Positions 8,782 to 18,501 of a stretch of DNA of 42,906 bases are shown here, piece after piece. Location: the NCBI GenBank assembly GCA_934699305.1, contig CAKUWM010000003.1, positions 1-42,906 on the forward strand, given 5' to 3'. The stretch is from an uncultured Saprospiraceae bacterium. Its GTDB lineage: Bacteria > Bacteroidota > Bacteroidia > Chitinophagales > Saprospiraceae. Both the position numbers and the translations under genes were made by a program. Numbering within the stretch: position 1 is the stretch's first letter; the number at the start of each line of letters is the position of its first letter. Below the pieces are notes generated by a model that had not been told where the DNA came from, searched no databases, and was given only the letters and a program-made list of their open reading frames with translations.

Positions 8782-8890
8782 TGGAGTCCATGAAATAATA
8801 TGTCGCTATTCCAGGATTATTTTTTCATTTTTCAACAACCAAATACTCCATTACTTCATTATAAATACATAACTAACCGAATTCAACATC

Positions 8891-9163
8891 ATGGACTGGA
8901 AAGAAGAAAATAATCAATTGACAAAAGAATTTATCTTTCCCGACTTCAAAGCTGCCATGGCATTTATGCAATTAGTGGCATTTGAAGCTGAGCATTTGGG
9001 TCATCATCCGGAATGGTCCAATGTGTATAACCGAGTCAAGATTTCTTTGTGTACCCATGATGCGGGCAACATTGTTACAGATATAGACTATCAGCTATCA
9101 CGTGAAGCTGATCGCATTTTTTTGCGTCATTTTGCTAAATATGACAAGCAAAGTGAAATGTAA
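8891..9163 (+). CDS. phhB: 4a-hydroxytetrahydrobiopterin dehydratase (pterin carbinolamine dehydratase)
   Basis: This 90-residue protein matches the PCD/DCoH family: HHPEW at 38-42, then YNRVKISL and THDAGN (His56), ending at a conserved acidic VTDID. The enzyme regenerates quinonoid dihydropterin from the 4a-carbinolamine formed by aromatic amino acid hydroxylases; some homologues instead serve molybdopterin-related roles. No hydroxylase gene is in the window. It follows rsgA by 109 bp and converges on the ctpA gene. Length and motif are typical. Confidence 0.92.
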   Translation: MDWKEENNQLTKEFIFPDFKAAMAFMQLVAFEAEHLGHHPEWSNVYNRVKISLCTHDAGNIVTDIDYQLSREADRIFLRHFAKYDKQSEM

Positions 9164-9206
9164 GCGATGGAGATTTTCTCAATATTTTACTTTCTCCAAG
9201 ACACCC

Positions 9207-10844
9207 TTAATTTGCGCTTAGTATTTTGTTATACCTTATCGGATCATTCAATAACTTGACGGCTTCTTCGACTTCGCTATCATGCGAAATACTGTTGAGG
9301 ATCTTACCGTGCTGATTATACACACGGGACACGATATCTTTGGTAATAAAATTGCAAATTTGTTGTTTATGCTTGAGCAAAACGCTTTTCTTTTCCTTTA
9401 AAATTTTGGCTTTCAAAGAATTTAAGTCACTATTTATTGCGCCATACAACTCATCCTTCTTAGATGAATTAATCAGTTCGTTCAATTTCGTTTCGGAAGC
9501 AATCTCAAACGGATAGTTGTTAGCTTCAACATATTTCATAAAATCATCAAAATCGTTGAATACATATTGATCAGCCGGTGCAATCTTAGGATGGGTAATC
9601 ATATATTGTGTCGTAAAGTTAAACACGACATAGCTATCCAATAATACCTTGATGGGGGCATCCCCTGAATCCGGAGCAATATAGATATCCGGCGAAACAC
9701 CGCCTCCATCAAGCACTTTCCTGCCACCTTTTGTCCGGAATACATGTCTCTGAGCATCCGGTATATCCACCGGCTCGCCATTGTGGTAAGAGACACTCTG
9801 GATACAACGTCCGCTCGGTATATAATATTTCGAAGTAGTCAACTTCAGTTTACTGTTAAAGCCTATATCTTTGGTATTTTGAACAAGACCCTTTCCATAA
9901 GAACGCTGCCCGATGAGGACCCCTCTGTCCAGATCTTGCAATGCCCCACTGACGATTTCTGATGCCGAAGCACTTCTCTTATTAATCAACACGACAACGG
10001 GAAGTTTCTGATCCAGGGCCGGACCGCGAGTTGAAAACACTTTATCCCAATCCTTTACCTTGCCTCTGGTGCTGACCACTTCAACATTCGCACCGACAAA
10101 GAGATTGACGATATTCACAGCTTCAATCAACAATCCACCCCCATTATCCCTCAAGTCGAGAATCAGACCCTTTAGTTCCGGGTCATCATTTTTAAGCTTC
10201 GTTATGGCTGCGCCTATGTTCTTGGCAGCATCCTGTGTAAAGCTCGTCAACACAACATATCCAACGTGATTTTTCACCATTCCGGAATAAGGCACATTGC
10301 TCATTTTTATTTCGCCCCGATTGACTTTAAACGTCTTTATCTCTTTCGTTCCGGGCCTCTTTATCTCAAGAGTAACTGCAGATCCGGGCACTCCACGGAG
10401 CAAGACACCCAGGTCTTCACTATTCTTTCCATTTGCCGACTGTCCATCGATAGAGAGGATGATATCTCCGGCTTTGAGTCCGGCTTCAAAGGCTGGATAA
10501 CCTTCGTATGGCTCAACAATGGTTATCTCGTCACCGATAGACTGGACATTGGCCCCTATACCTTCGTATTTCCCTTCAGAGAGATATCGCCACGTTTCTA
10601 TCTGTGTCTCGCTAAAATAGTTGGTATAAGGATCCAGAGTCTCGACCATAGCGTCGATTCCCACCTTCATCAACTTATTTGGGTCAATATCGTCCACATA
10701 GTACGTATTTAACTCTTTATACAGATTGGAAAAGATTTCCAGATTCTTCGATATTTCAAACAACTTGTCATTGTTATAAACACCGGCACCAAGGCTTAGA
10801 AATCCAATGATACCGACGACTGCAATGATGGAATATTTTTTCAT
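9207..10844 (-). CDS. C-terminal processing peptidase, S41 family
   Basis: This 545-residue exported protease has an N-terminal signal or anchor helix (about 4-22), a short helical region, a PDZ domain (about 88-165: GIGANV, YPAFEAGLKAGDIIL) and the S41 catalytic domain. Ser293 (in RSASASEIV) and Lys318 (in YGKGLVQ) have the 25-residue spacing of the Ser-Lys dyad known from Tsp/Prc. The C-terminal 170 residues are helical and lysine-rich. CtpA-type enzymes trim or degrade periplasmic proteins from the C-terminus. It lies downstream of a 155-bp repeat and appears monocistronic. Confidence 0.93.
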   Translation of the reverse strand: MKKYSIIAVVGIIGFLSLGAGVYNNDKLFEISKNLEIFSNLYKELNTYYVDDIDPNKLMKVGIDAMVETLDPYTNYFSETQIETWRYLSEGKYEGIGANVQSIGDEITIVEPYEGYPAFEAGLKAGDIILSIDGQSANGKNSEDLGVLLRGVPGSAVTLEIKRPGTKEIKTFKVNRGEIKMSNVPYSGMVKNHVGYVVLTSFTQDAAKNIGAAITKLKNDDPELKGLILDLRDNGGGLLIEAVNIVNLFVGANVEVVSTRGKVKDWDKVFSTRGPALDQKLPVVVLINKRSASASEIVSGALQDLDRGVLIGQRSYGKGLVQNTKDIGFNSKLKLTTSKYYIPSGRCIQSVSYHNGEPVDIPDAQRHVFRTKGGRKVLDGGGVSPDIYIAPDSGDAPIKVLLDSYVVFNFTTQYMITHPKIAPADQYVFNDFDDFMKYVEANNYPFEIASETKLNELINSSKKDELYGAINSDLNSLKAKILKEKKSVLLKHKQQICNFITKDIVSRVYNQHGKILNSISHDSEVEEAVKLLNDPIRYNKILSAN

Positions 10845-10860
10845 CTCTCTATTTTAAACA

Positions 10861-11015
10861 TTAAACCTGAATTCGGCAGTATAGGTTTTGAAAAACCGTA
10901 TAATGCTGATTATGAGGGCAATCCCGATGTACGAATCGTTTCAATGGTTTCTGTAAACCATTGATTACGAGTCGTAAATCGATTCCACATTTGTCTAATG
11001 CGAAATTTGGGTTAA
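10861..11015 (-). repeat. MITE-like 155-bp repeat M, full copy B
   Basis: This is the inverted partner of the copy at 6054-6208 and has the same 155-bp length. On the plus strand it starts TTAAACCTGAATTCGGC and ends AATTTGGGTTAA, an imperfect terminal inverted repeat. It keeps the CAATGGTTT/AAACCATTG hairpin and the GGTTTT-GA-AAAACC hairpin. It fills most of the gap between the DUF6702-type gene and ctpA. Confidence 0.75.
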
Positions 11016-11117
11016 AGGTAGATAAATACAAACGGAAAATGATACCATAATGATATTTATGCTTCTTTTTTTCCGCTTTTTTCGACAAATGATGACTAAA
11101 CTTTTGGAGTTGAAATC

Positions 11118-11618
11118 TCAAAATTCAAATTTTAGTGTCTTATCCGGATACGTCAATTTGTTGGTAATTCTTTTTCCCTGAACAATAAAATGCACTATCC
11201 CCACCTGATCTGTATATGCCTCATAAGCCAGTGTATTCTGAACTTCAATCTTCTTGGGAAGGATTTCCATTGGATATTCCAGATAGACATTGACTGACTC
11301 GTGGTCTATTTCATAACCGAGGCAAGACAAATCCAGCCACTTTCCATTAACACTAACAGCAAGATGTGTTTTCATATACTTAGGAACCAACAAATTCATC
11401 TGCTTGGTGAGCTTCGAATCCGTAAAATCAGCTTTCTGGTTAAAAAAGAGATTTAAAGCTTTTTCAAAATCATCCGTGAAGATCTTACACGTAACCTCTA
11501 AATTTTTGTCTGCTTGATTATAATTAAATTCTGTATTGCTGACATGAAAGGGATGATCAACACCCTGCGGTGCAACAGCTATCCAAGGAATCAACAACAT
11601 CCAGATTAAATTCATCAC
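11118..11618 (-). CDS. DUF6702-type exported protein
   Basis: This 166-residue protein has a signal peptide (MMNLIWMLLIPWIAVA) followed by a single beta-rich domain. Features such as HPFHVSNTEFNYN, VTCKIFTDDFEKAL and the late YTDQVGIVHFIVQGK agree with the Bacteroidota-restricted DUF6702 family as I remember it. No function is known to me. Its start overlaps the stop of the NagZ-like fusion gene by four bases, so it is the last gene of a three-gene operon and probably acts in the periplasm. The family name is moderately certain; the operon placement is certain. Confidence 0.65.
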   Translation of the reverse strand: MMNLIWMLLIPWIAVAPQGVDHPFHVSNTEFNYNQADKNLEVTCKIFTDDFEKALNLFFNQKADFTDSKLTKQMNLLVPKYMKTHLAVSVNGKWLDLSCLGYEIDHESVNVYLEYPMEILPKKIEVQNTLAYEAYTDQVGIVHFIVQGKRITNKLTYPDKTLKFEF

Positions 11619-14593
11619 AAGGAAGCATTTAAATCGTTGGTGTGGTCAAATTTACTCATGGCCTCATACGTAATAGCATGGGCTTTCATCCTATAGTTAC
11701 GGCGTTCCAACAAGTTGTTATCCATAGTAGGATAGGTTCTATTGGACAAAAATACAAAGATGAGCTTGGATTGCGGGTCAGCCCATACTGAAGTTCCGGT
11801 AAATCCAAGATGGCCAAAGGTAAATCGGCTTGCCTTAGCCGTAACATTCTGTGTGTAGCTCCAGTCAGTCTGTGGCATATCAAACCCAAGACCTCGCCTT
11901 GTGCCGGCAGGATGGCGTGTAGTAAACAGTTTGACCGTCTCCGGCTTGAGATAACGGAAGCCCCCGTATTCACCACCATTGACCAACATCTGCATTAGGG
12001 TCCCAAGGTGCAATGCATTGCTGAACAGGCCGGCATGTCCCGATACTCCACCCAACATAGCAGCAGCCATATCATGTACATTGCCTTCCAGCACTTGCTG
12101 TCTAAAATATCGATCATCTTCACTGGGAGCAATATCCTTCATCGGAAACTTTTCCAATGGTTTGAATGTCATCGTGTAGAGTCCCATAGGCTTATAAAAA
12201 GTGCCATCCAAATACCTATCCATCGGCTCTTGAACAACATTTTCTATTGCCTTACGCAACATAATAAATCCCAAATCAGAATATTTGTAATCATTGCTCT
12301 GTAAATTCTGACATTGAATGATTTGATTCCATATCGTATTGACATAATCTGTCTTCATATACAACCGTTGAGCAACTTTGATGCCATATTGTTGACTGCT
12401 TTTAGAATCATATATCAAGGCAGAAGGACGCGTTCGGTTACCATCATTGACGAGTGTCTCTTTATAAAATGGTAGCCACGGGAATAGCCCTGCACGGTGT
12501 GCCATGACATCTCTGATAGACATAAATTCTTTATTGGAGCCTCTTAGCTCCGGAAGATAAGTACCCAAAAACTTATAAATATCCAACTTACCTTCCTCAT
12601 AAAGCTTCATGATTCCTATTGTCGTTGCGGCTATCTTGGTAATTGAGGCAAGATCATACAATGTATTCGCCTCGACCGGATGGGTATTAGATTTATAGGT
12701 AAAGCCGCCAAACTGCTTGTTATAGACCACTTTTCCATTTTTAATCACGAGCATCTCACATCCTGGAGCTGCTTGTTTTTTAATCAGGTCATCAGCCAGA
12801 TTATCCAGCTTAACCAATACCTCTGAATTTAAACCCACACTCTCGGGTTCTCCAAAACTCAGACGTATGACCGTCGGCTGTTCTATCCCGCTTTCAAAGG
12901 GATATGGCAATGCAGTGACCGGCAACTTGCCACTGATGGGTAAGCCGCCAAATACAGCTTGTATGGCCAATGATTGTGTCAGAGTATCATCATTGTAAGC
13001 ACATAAGACGGCAGCAGGAGCAACAAAGTTACTCAACGCATAAGGATTGCCATAAGACACCAACACTACTTTTGTCTTCGTAGATAGTTGATTAATCAGC
13101 TTCGTCGCCTGACTATTTATCTTATAGTTGTCTTTATAGGAATTATTCATGCCTACCATTCCGACAATAACGATATTAGCGTTGGACAAATCATTCAGTA
13201 TGTCGGAATCTTTATCTTTACCATAGACAAAATGCTGTGCTTTACAATATGCATCAACTTGATTTTGAAATGGAACTTTATCTACTGACCCAACAGCAAG
13301 AGTGGCTATTTTACATTGGATGTTTTCTATCGGAATAGCATTATCCTTATTTTTTACGAGAGTCAAAGCTTGTTCGATCAGTTTTTGATTAATCGTCTTT
13401 GCCTCACTATTGATAAGGTCTGACTTTAGATTATCGGTAGAAATGCTGACTGGTTGTGTCAGACCAAAGCGATATTTGGCTTCAAGTATTTTGCGGACGC
13501 TTTCCTCTATACGTTCCATTGATAGGCGACCTTCTTTTAGTGCTTTTTTTATTGCAAGTACTGATATCCCGACATCTTCAGAGAGTAACAGTACATCGAC
13601 ACCGGCATTCAGGGCTTTCACTTCAATGTCACCTTTAGCAAAATTTTTTGTCACACCTTTCATATCAAGGGCGTCGGTAAATACCAGTCCGGAGAATCCA
13701 AGTTTTTCTTTGAGAAAACCTGTTATTATAGGCTTAGAAAGCGACGCCGGTGTTTTGGCTGTTGTATCCAATGCAGGAACAACGAGGTGCCCTATCATAA
13801 CACTTTGAACACCTTGATTCACCAAAACTTTAAAGGGATACATTTCCAATGATTCGAGTCGCTGTCGATCGAATGGAAGGACGGGCACATCGTAATGAGA
13901 GTCAACATTAGTATCTCCATGACCCGGAAAGTGCTTGGCGCAAGCCATTACGCCGGCCGACTGCATACCAAGCATATACATGTACGCTTTTTGTGCTACG
14001 AGGTATTTATTTTCGCTGAAAGAACGGGTACCTATGACAGGATTACGCACATTGTTGTTGACATCAACGGTAGGTGCAAAGTTAATGTGTACTCCCAATC
14101 GGAGCAATTCCCTTGCCACTTCCCGGCCAAACTGATAGATAATCCTATTGTCTTGAATAGCTCCCATGGTCATCTGGCGGGGAAAATTCACTACTCCTGT
14201 CTTAAAGCGCATTGCCGGACCCCACTCCGCATCCATAGATAGCATGAGAGGTACGGGAGACGCTAATTTCTGGTATTCATTGGTAAGTTCTATTTGCTTT
14301 TCGGGAGTGCCCTGAAAGAAACACAAACCCCCGATTTTATAGGTAACGATTAAGTTTTTAATGCTCCTGATATGTTCGGCCCCCTTATCTGAATGTGCCC
14401 TCACCATAAAGAGTTGTCCTATTTTCTCATCAAGAGTCATTGACTTCATAATAGAATCGACCCATTGTTGCTGGGTCTGAAGTAAAATACTTTTAGAAGG
14501 TGGTGTTTGTTCCGCTGATACACCGCTCATGGCGACACAAGCCAGCATAATAAAACCCAGGGATAATAACTTTATGATACTTTTACTTTTCAC
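11615..14593 (-). CDS. NagZ-type GH3 beta-N-acetylglucosaminidase fused to a beta-lactamase-like serine hydrolase
   Basis: This 992-residue exported protein has a signal peptide (about 1-27). Residues about 45-380 are a GH3 domain with the NagZ signature KHFPGHGDT (220-228), the Asp231-His233 dyad and nucleophile Asp307 in VFTDALD. About 385-575 is the GH3 C-terminal alpha/beta domain. Residues about 590-980 are a class C beta-lactamase fold with SxxK at 650-653 (SITK), YSD at 771-773 and HLG at 928-930. The expected action is removal of GlcNAc from muropeptides, then amide or ester hydrolysis, as when NagZ partners an AmiE-like amidase. Four-base overlaps join it to genes on both sides. Confidence 0.9.
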   Translation of the reverse strand: MKSKSIIKLLSLGFIMLACVAMSGVSAEQTPPSKSILLQTQQQWVDSIMKSMTLDEKIGQLFMVRAHSDKGAEHIRSIKNLIVTYKIGGLCFFQGTPEKQIELTNEYQKLASPVPLMLSMDAEWGPAMRFKTGVVNFPRQMTMGAIQDNRIIYQFGREVARELLRLGVHINFAPTVDVNNNVRNPVIGTRSFSENKYLVAQKAYMYMLGMQSAGVMACAKHFPGHGDTNVDSHYDVPVLPFDRQRLESLEMYPFKVLVNQGVQSVMIGHLVVPALDTTAKTPASLSKPIITGFLKEKLGFSGLVFTDALDMKGVTKNFAKGDIEVKALNAGVDVLLLSEDVGISVLAIKKALKEGRLSMERIEESVRKILEAKYRFGLTQPVSISTDNLKSDLINSEAKTINQKLIEQALTLVKNKDNAIPIENIQCKIATLAVGSVDKVPFQNQVDAYCKAQHFVYGKDKDSDILNDLSNANIVIVGMVGMNNSYKDNYKINSQATKLINQLSTKTKVVLVSYGNPYALSNFVAPAAVLCAYNDDTLTQSLAIQAVFGGLPISGKLPVTALPYPFESGIEQPTVIRLSFGEPESVGLNSEVLVKLDNLADDLIKKQAAPGCEMLVIKNGKVVYNKQFGGFTYKSNTHPVEANTLYDLASITKIAATTIGIMKLYEEGKLDIYKFLGTYLPELRGSNKEFMSIRDVMAHRAGLFPWLPFYKETLVNDGNRTRPSALIYDSKSSQQYGIKVAQRLYMKTDYVNTIWNQIIQCQNLQSNDYKYSDLGFIMLRKAIENVVQEPMDRYLDGTFYKPMGLYTMTFKPLEKFPMKDIAPSEDDRYFRQQVLEGNVHDMAAAMLGGVSGHAGLFSNALHLGTLMQMLVNGGEYGGFRYLKPETVKLFTTRHPAGTRRGLGFDMPQTDWSYTQNVTAKASRFTFGHLGFTGTSVWADPQSKLIFVFLSNRTYPTMDNNLLERRNYRMKAHAITYEAMSKFDHTNDLNASL

Positions 14594-16578
14594 TTATTCA
14601 ATCTTTTCTGAAGCGATGGATCTTTTCTTATCGCTTCTGAATGGTAATAATTGGCCTTTTCCATGTCACCTATATTGGCATAAGCACTTCCAAGGTCAAA
14701 CATATAGAATGCGTCATCCGGCTTAGCATCCAAGGCAGCTTGAAAATATTTTATCGCTTCCTTTGCTTGCCCCGACATACCGGTCGCCACACCCAAAAGT
14801 CGATTTACTTCAGGGTCTTTGGGCTCTATTTCCAGCGACTTTTGGAGCATTTCTTTTGCCTTAGGCAGATTTCCTTCCACCTCACCTGCCTTCCGCCCTA
14901 TCTCCTTGTACATCTTCGCCATATTAGAACGAGCATCCCGAAAATCAGGATTATACTTCAACGCTAATTGATAATATTCCAATGCTTTCTCATAATTATT
15001 TTGATAAACATAAGAATTTCCCAAAAGCAAATACGCATTGGCATACGCTGGATGGATTTCAATGGCTTTGAGCAAATATTCTTGCGCCTGATCTACCATC
15101 TCCCGCTTGACTTCCGGCTTCTCTACATGTACACTGCTATCCAAAAGTACTCCACCGGCAGCATTCAACATCTTGGCACTCTTATCTGATACCTGTACAT
15201 CGGTCGTAAACAATGTGTAATTGTCGCTCCAAACTTTATTGCGAGCAACTGTTTTAAAGCCCAAAATTAATACTATCGCCACTAAAACAAGATTAATTCG
15301 ATAATTTAAACTTCCTTTAACAATATATCTATCTATTAACCAACTGACTATCAGTACAAAACCTATTGATGGAATAAATAAAAAACGCTCTGACATCAAA
15401 GTCCCAACAGGAAATGGAATATTGGACATGGGAAATAAAGCAATCAGATAAAAAAGTATGCCATAGATGACAACCTCTTTTCTCTTGAGCCTCACCACAC
15501 ACATGACAATAGCACCTACATACAATAATAACCCGAGAATAGCCTTCCAGTCTGACCAAGTCGCTAAAGCTATTTGTTTGGGATAATAATCACTCGTCAG
15601 TGGATGAGGAAAACAAAGAAGTACAAAGTATTTGAGCATCGTCACTGCTATGGTTGCCACCTTGATGGACAAAGCAACCGGCAAATAACCATTGGTCTCC
15701 CATTGAAGAAATGGATTGTTCATCAACTCCATAATTGGTCCGACCTTAGGTGAAGATCCCAGAATAGAATACCTCACAATAAGGTACATCAACAACATCA
15801 AAATAGGTAAAATCATCGATTTTGCTATCTTACTGATTGAAGTGTCATAAAAAAACCAAGCAGCCAATGGCGTGAGTGCAATAAAAACAATGCCGTTTTC
15901 TTTGGACAACAAGGCCAGAAACCAAAGACATGAAGCTAGAATCGAAGGTAATAGCTTGTTCGTTTCTATTGATTTCAGGTATTGTAACATCCCAAGTAAA
16001 CCCAGCAAACACGCCATTATTTCATCTCTTCCTTTGATATTGGCAACTACTTCGGTATGTATTGGATGAACAGCAAAGATTAATGCACTAAAAAATGCGA
16101 TAATAAGTGCCCTCTCCTCACCCAATCGCCGCTTCATTATACTCTGTATTAAATAAAATAATACCATACATGTAAGTGCAAAATATAAGATATTCATCAC
16201 ATGAAAAACAGTCGGATAAAATCCAAAAATCTGACCTTCAACTGCAAATAAAGCCAATGACAATGGTCTGTATCGCCCACCTTCTACCAGATGACCTTTG
16301 CCTTCTTCTTTGAAAAAACCATAAAAAGTATCGTGCCCAAATATTCCCTTCAAACCATTGATTCCCTGAACGGTATATTGATTTTCGGAAATTACGATGG
16401 CGTCGTCCATGACATAAGCGCCGGAAATACTGTTGGCATAATACAATACTGCCACAACACCTATTAAATAAGGGATCACAAACCAAATTCGATGCAGGGA
16501 TGAGCTACTATGTCTGTTGTCAGGGAGTTTTGGGGTATTCACTTTAATTGAAGCTTTAGTATGTTTGGTTTTTGACAT
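14590..16578 (-). CDS. GT-C-like multi-pass membrane protein with C-terminal TPRs (TMTC/DUF1736-like)
   Basis: This 662-residue protein has a cytoplasmic basic N-tail, about ten to twelve membrane helices (first at about 31-49), and TPR repeats from about 470 to the end (for example ANAYLLLGNSYVYQNNYEKA). The first outer loop contains Asp58-Asp59 in VMDDAIV, the place where GT-C glycosyltransferases keep their catalytic acid. A second loop has HPIHTEVVANIKGRDE. This architecture resembles TMTC O-mannosyltransferases and bacterial DUF1736 proteins. Sugar donor and acceptor are unknown. It is the first gene of the operon with the NagZ-type fusion. Confidence 0.75.
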   Translation of the reverse strand: MSKTKHTKASIKVNTPKLPDNRHSSSSLHRIWFVIPYLIGVVAVLYYANSISGAYVMDDAIVISENQYTVQGINGLKGIFGHDTFYGFFKEEGKGHLVEGGRYRPLSLALFAVEGQIFGFYPTVFHVMNILYFALTCMVLFYLIQSIMKRRLGEERALIIAFFSALIFAVHPIHTEVVANIKGRDEIMACLLGLLGMLQYLKSIETNKLLPSILASCLWFLALLSKENGIVFIALTPLAAWFFYDTSISKIAKSMILPILMLLMYLIVRYSILGSSPKVGPIMELMNNPFLQWETNGYLPVALSIKVATIAVTMLKYFVLLCFPHPLTSDYYPKQIALATWSDWKAILGLLLYVGAIVMCVVRLKRKEVVIYGILFYLIALFPMSNIPFPVGTLMSERFLFIPSIGFVLIVSWLIDRYIVKGSLNYRINLVLVAIVLILGFKTVARNKVWSDNYTLFTTDVQVSDKSAKMLNAAGGVLLDSSVHVEKPEVKREMVDQAQEYLLKAIEIHPAYANAYLLLGNSYVYQNNYEKALEYYQLALKYNPDFRDARSNMAKMYKEIGRKAGEVEGNLPKAKEMLQKSLEIEPKDPEVNRLLGVATGMSGQAKEAIKYFQAALDAKPDDAFYMFDLGSAYANIGDMEKANYYHSEAIRKDPSLQKRLNK

Positions 16579-16649
16579 AAATGGAAAGACAATTAATCGA
16601 ATACAAAAAGTTGAAATTTAGCTTAAATATTGGAAAAATTCCGGAAATG

Positions 16650-16657
16650 CAAAAATA
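16650..16657 (-). promoter_or_regulatory. Candidate -7 box of the GT-C/NagZ operon
   Basis: Minus-strand TATTTTTG fits TAnnTTTG and lies 72 bp upstream of the operon's first ATG. No clear TTTG is found 17-23 bp further upstream. Confidence 0.35.
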
Positions 16658-16739
16658 AAAATAGGCGTGTTAGCACAGAATGCAGTTTCACCGTCAATAA
16701 GAATGAATCCTTTATCCATTTCATTCCCCTAAATGAATT

Positions 16740-16782
16740 AAGTAAAGAGCGTCACCCCAATCCGGCATGACGCTCTTTACTT
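16740..16782 (-). terminator. pckA downstream hairpin terminator
   Basis: A perfect 15-bp stem pairs 16740-16754 (AAGTAAAGAGCGTCA) with 16768-16782 around a 13-nt loop, 64 bp after the pckA stop. The minus-strand downstream sequence is AT-rich but lacks a long T run. Confidence 0.7.
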
Positions 16783-16845
16783 TCCTACATATAGCTCTGA
16801 TAAACAGTAAGTTTTAACTCTTTAACAAAGCCAAAATACGCCTTT

Positions 16846-18444
16846 TTAATCGTGTCGGGGCGCAGCATCAATAATCTCCTGACTTGCCAAATCAGCGAAT
16901 TTGGCAAAGTTGTCATTAAAATCTTTGGCAAGTTTCTTCGCTGTCCTATCGTATGCTTCCTTGTCAGACCAGGTATTGCGCGGATCCAGAATTTCAGATG
17001 GTACTTCAGGACATGATACCGGAATGTTTAGCCCAAAGATTTCATGCCTGTGATAAGCTACATTATTGAGTTTGCCTCTAATTGCATTGGCTATCATGGC
17101 ACGTGTGTATTTCAGCTTCATCCTGCTACCCACACCATAAGGGCCTCCGGTCCAGCCGGTATTGACCAACCACACATTGGCGCTAAATTTCTCCATTTTA
17201 TCTCCCAATAACGCTGCATATCGCGCCGGGTGTAATGGTAAAAATGGCGCACCAAAACATGCAGAAAAAGTATTCTGTGGCTCTTTAACTCCCGCTTCTG
17301 TTCCGGCAACCTTCGCCGTATAACCTGAAATAAAATGGTACATCGCCTGTCCTTTAGTCAGCCTGGATATCGGAGGTAAAACACCATACGCATCACATGT
17401 TAAGAAGAAAATATTAGCCGGATGCGGACCTTTAGAGACAGGCAATGCATTGGCAATATGATGCATGGGATACGACACTCTTGTGTTTTCTGTGATAGAC
17501 ACATCTTCAAAATCCGGATTGCGACTATCTCCAACAAATTTCATGTTTTCCAAAATAGCCCCATGCTTGATTGCATGAAAAATTTCCGGCTCGTTTTCTT
17601 CTGTAAGGTGCACTGTCTTGGCATAGCATCCACCCTCAAAGTTAAATACACCTTCATTGGTCCAACCATGCTCATCATCACCGATAAGATTGCGTTCCGG
17701 ATCAGCTGACAACGTCGTCTTTCCTGTACCGCTAAGCCCGAAAAATATCGCCGTATCTCCCTGCTTACCGGTATTGGCAGAACAATGCATTGGGAATACG
17801 CCTTTGTCCACCGGTAAGAGAAAATTAAGTACCGAGAAAATACCTTTTTTGATTTCACCGGTATATCCCGATCCACCGATCAACACTTTTTTACGAGTAA
17901 AATCTACAATCGAAAAATTGTGTTGCCTTGTTCCATCTACCGCCGGATCAGCATAAAATTCCGGAGCACACAGTATAGTCCAGTCCGGCTCAAAAGCATC
18001 ATCCGTATGTGGTCGTAAAAACATATTATTGGCAAACATATTGCTCCATGGGTATTCGGTAACTGTCCTTACATTTAATCGGTAGTTTTCATCCGCACAG
18101 ACATAATTATCCCTGATAAAGACATCCTTCTCATCAAAATATCGAAGCATCTTTTGCTCCAACTTAACAAACATATCAGCATCAAACCTTGTATTGAAGC
18201 CTCCCCAGTTGACTTCCGGTTCAGTTTTTGCATCACTGACAATAAATTTATCCTTGGGTGAGCGACCGGTAAATTCACCCGTTTTTACGAGCAAGGCACC
18301 CTTATCAGAAAGATGTCCCTGACCACGTAAGATCGTTTCTTCAATCAACTCTTCCGGTGTGGCATTGTAATATACTCTTGCCGGATTGGCAATCCCTACC
18401 GCCTTAGAAACAGCCATAGGATCTTTATTTTGTATTGAACTCAT
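16846..18444 (-). CDS. pckA: Phosphoenolpyruvate carboxykinase (ATP)
   Basis: This 532-residue enzyme converts oxaloacetate and ATP to phosphoenolpyruvate, CO2 and ADP, the committing step of gluconeogenesis from C4 acids. Signatures of the ATP-dependent type are present: the substrate site (TGRSPKDKF, about 59-67), GGSGYTGEIKKG (190-201), the kinase-1a P-loop GLSGTGKT (236-243) and the metal site DDEHGW (256-261). Length is typical. A close consensus promoter lies just upstream and a perfect hairpin follows. It is divergent from a dicarboxylate/acidic amino acid symporter, a fitting metabolic neighbour. Confidence 0.97.
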   Translation of the reverse strand: MSSIQNKDPMAVSKAVGIANPARVYYNATPEELIEETILRGQGHLSDKGALLVKTGEFTGRSPKDKFIVSDAKTEPEVNWGGFNTRFDADMFVKLEQKMLRYFDEKDVFIRDNYVCADENYRLNVRTVTEYPWSNMFANNMFLRPHTDDAFEPDWTILCAPEFYADPAVDGTRQHNFSIVDFTRKKVLIGGSGYTGEIKKGIFSVLNFLLPVDKGVFPMHCSANTGKQGDTAIFFGLSGTGKTTLSADPERNLIGDDEHGWTNEGVFNFEGGCYAKTVHLTEENEPEIFHAIKHGAILENMKFVGDSRNPDFEDVSITENTRVSYPMHHIANALPVSKGPHPANIFFLTCDAYGVLPPISRLTKGQAMYHFISGYTAKVAGTEAGVKEPQNTFSACFGAPFLPLHPARYAALLGDKMEKFSANVWLVNTGWTGGPYGVGSRMKLKYTRAMIANAIRGKLNNVAYHRHEIFGLNIPVSCPEVPSEILDPRNTWSDKEAYDRTAKKLAKDFNDNFAKFADLASQEIIDAAPRHD

Positions 18445-18470
18445 AGTGAGAATTTTAAAATTTTATTGGA

Positions 18471-18501
18471 CAAAAATAGCAGAATACCTCAAAGGTTCAA
18501 A
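18471..18501 (-). promoter_or_regulatory. pckA promoter, Bacteroidota consensus
   Basis: On the minus strand TTTG (18498-18501), a 19-bp spacer and TATTTTTG (18471-18478) reproduce the TTTG-N19-TAnnTTTG promoter. It lies 27 bp upstream of the pckA ATG. Confidence 0.7.

Noticed and set aside
8779..8853. TAATGGAGT/ACTCCATTA inverted repeat after rsgA
   Set aside because: The 9-bp arms are separated by 57 nt and no T run follows, so it is too weak to call a terminator.
10861..11121. 86-residue minus-strand ORF after the DUF6702-type gene, starting in a four-base overlap
   Set aside because: Most of it is the 155-bp repeat. The equivalent frame in the other full copy differs mainly at amino-acid-changing positions and ends early, so there is no sign of protein-level selection.
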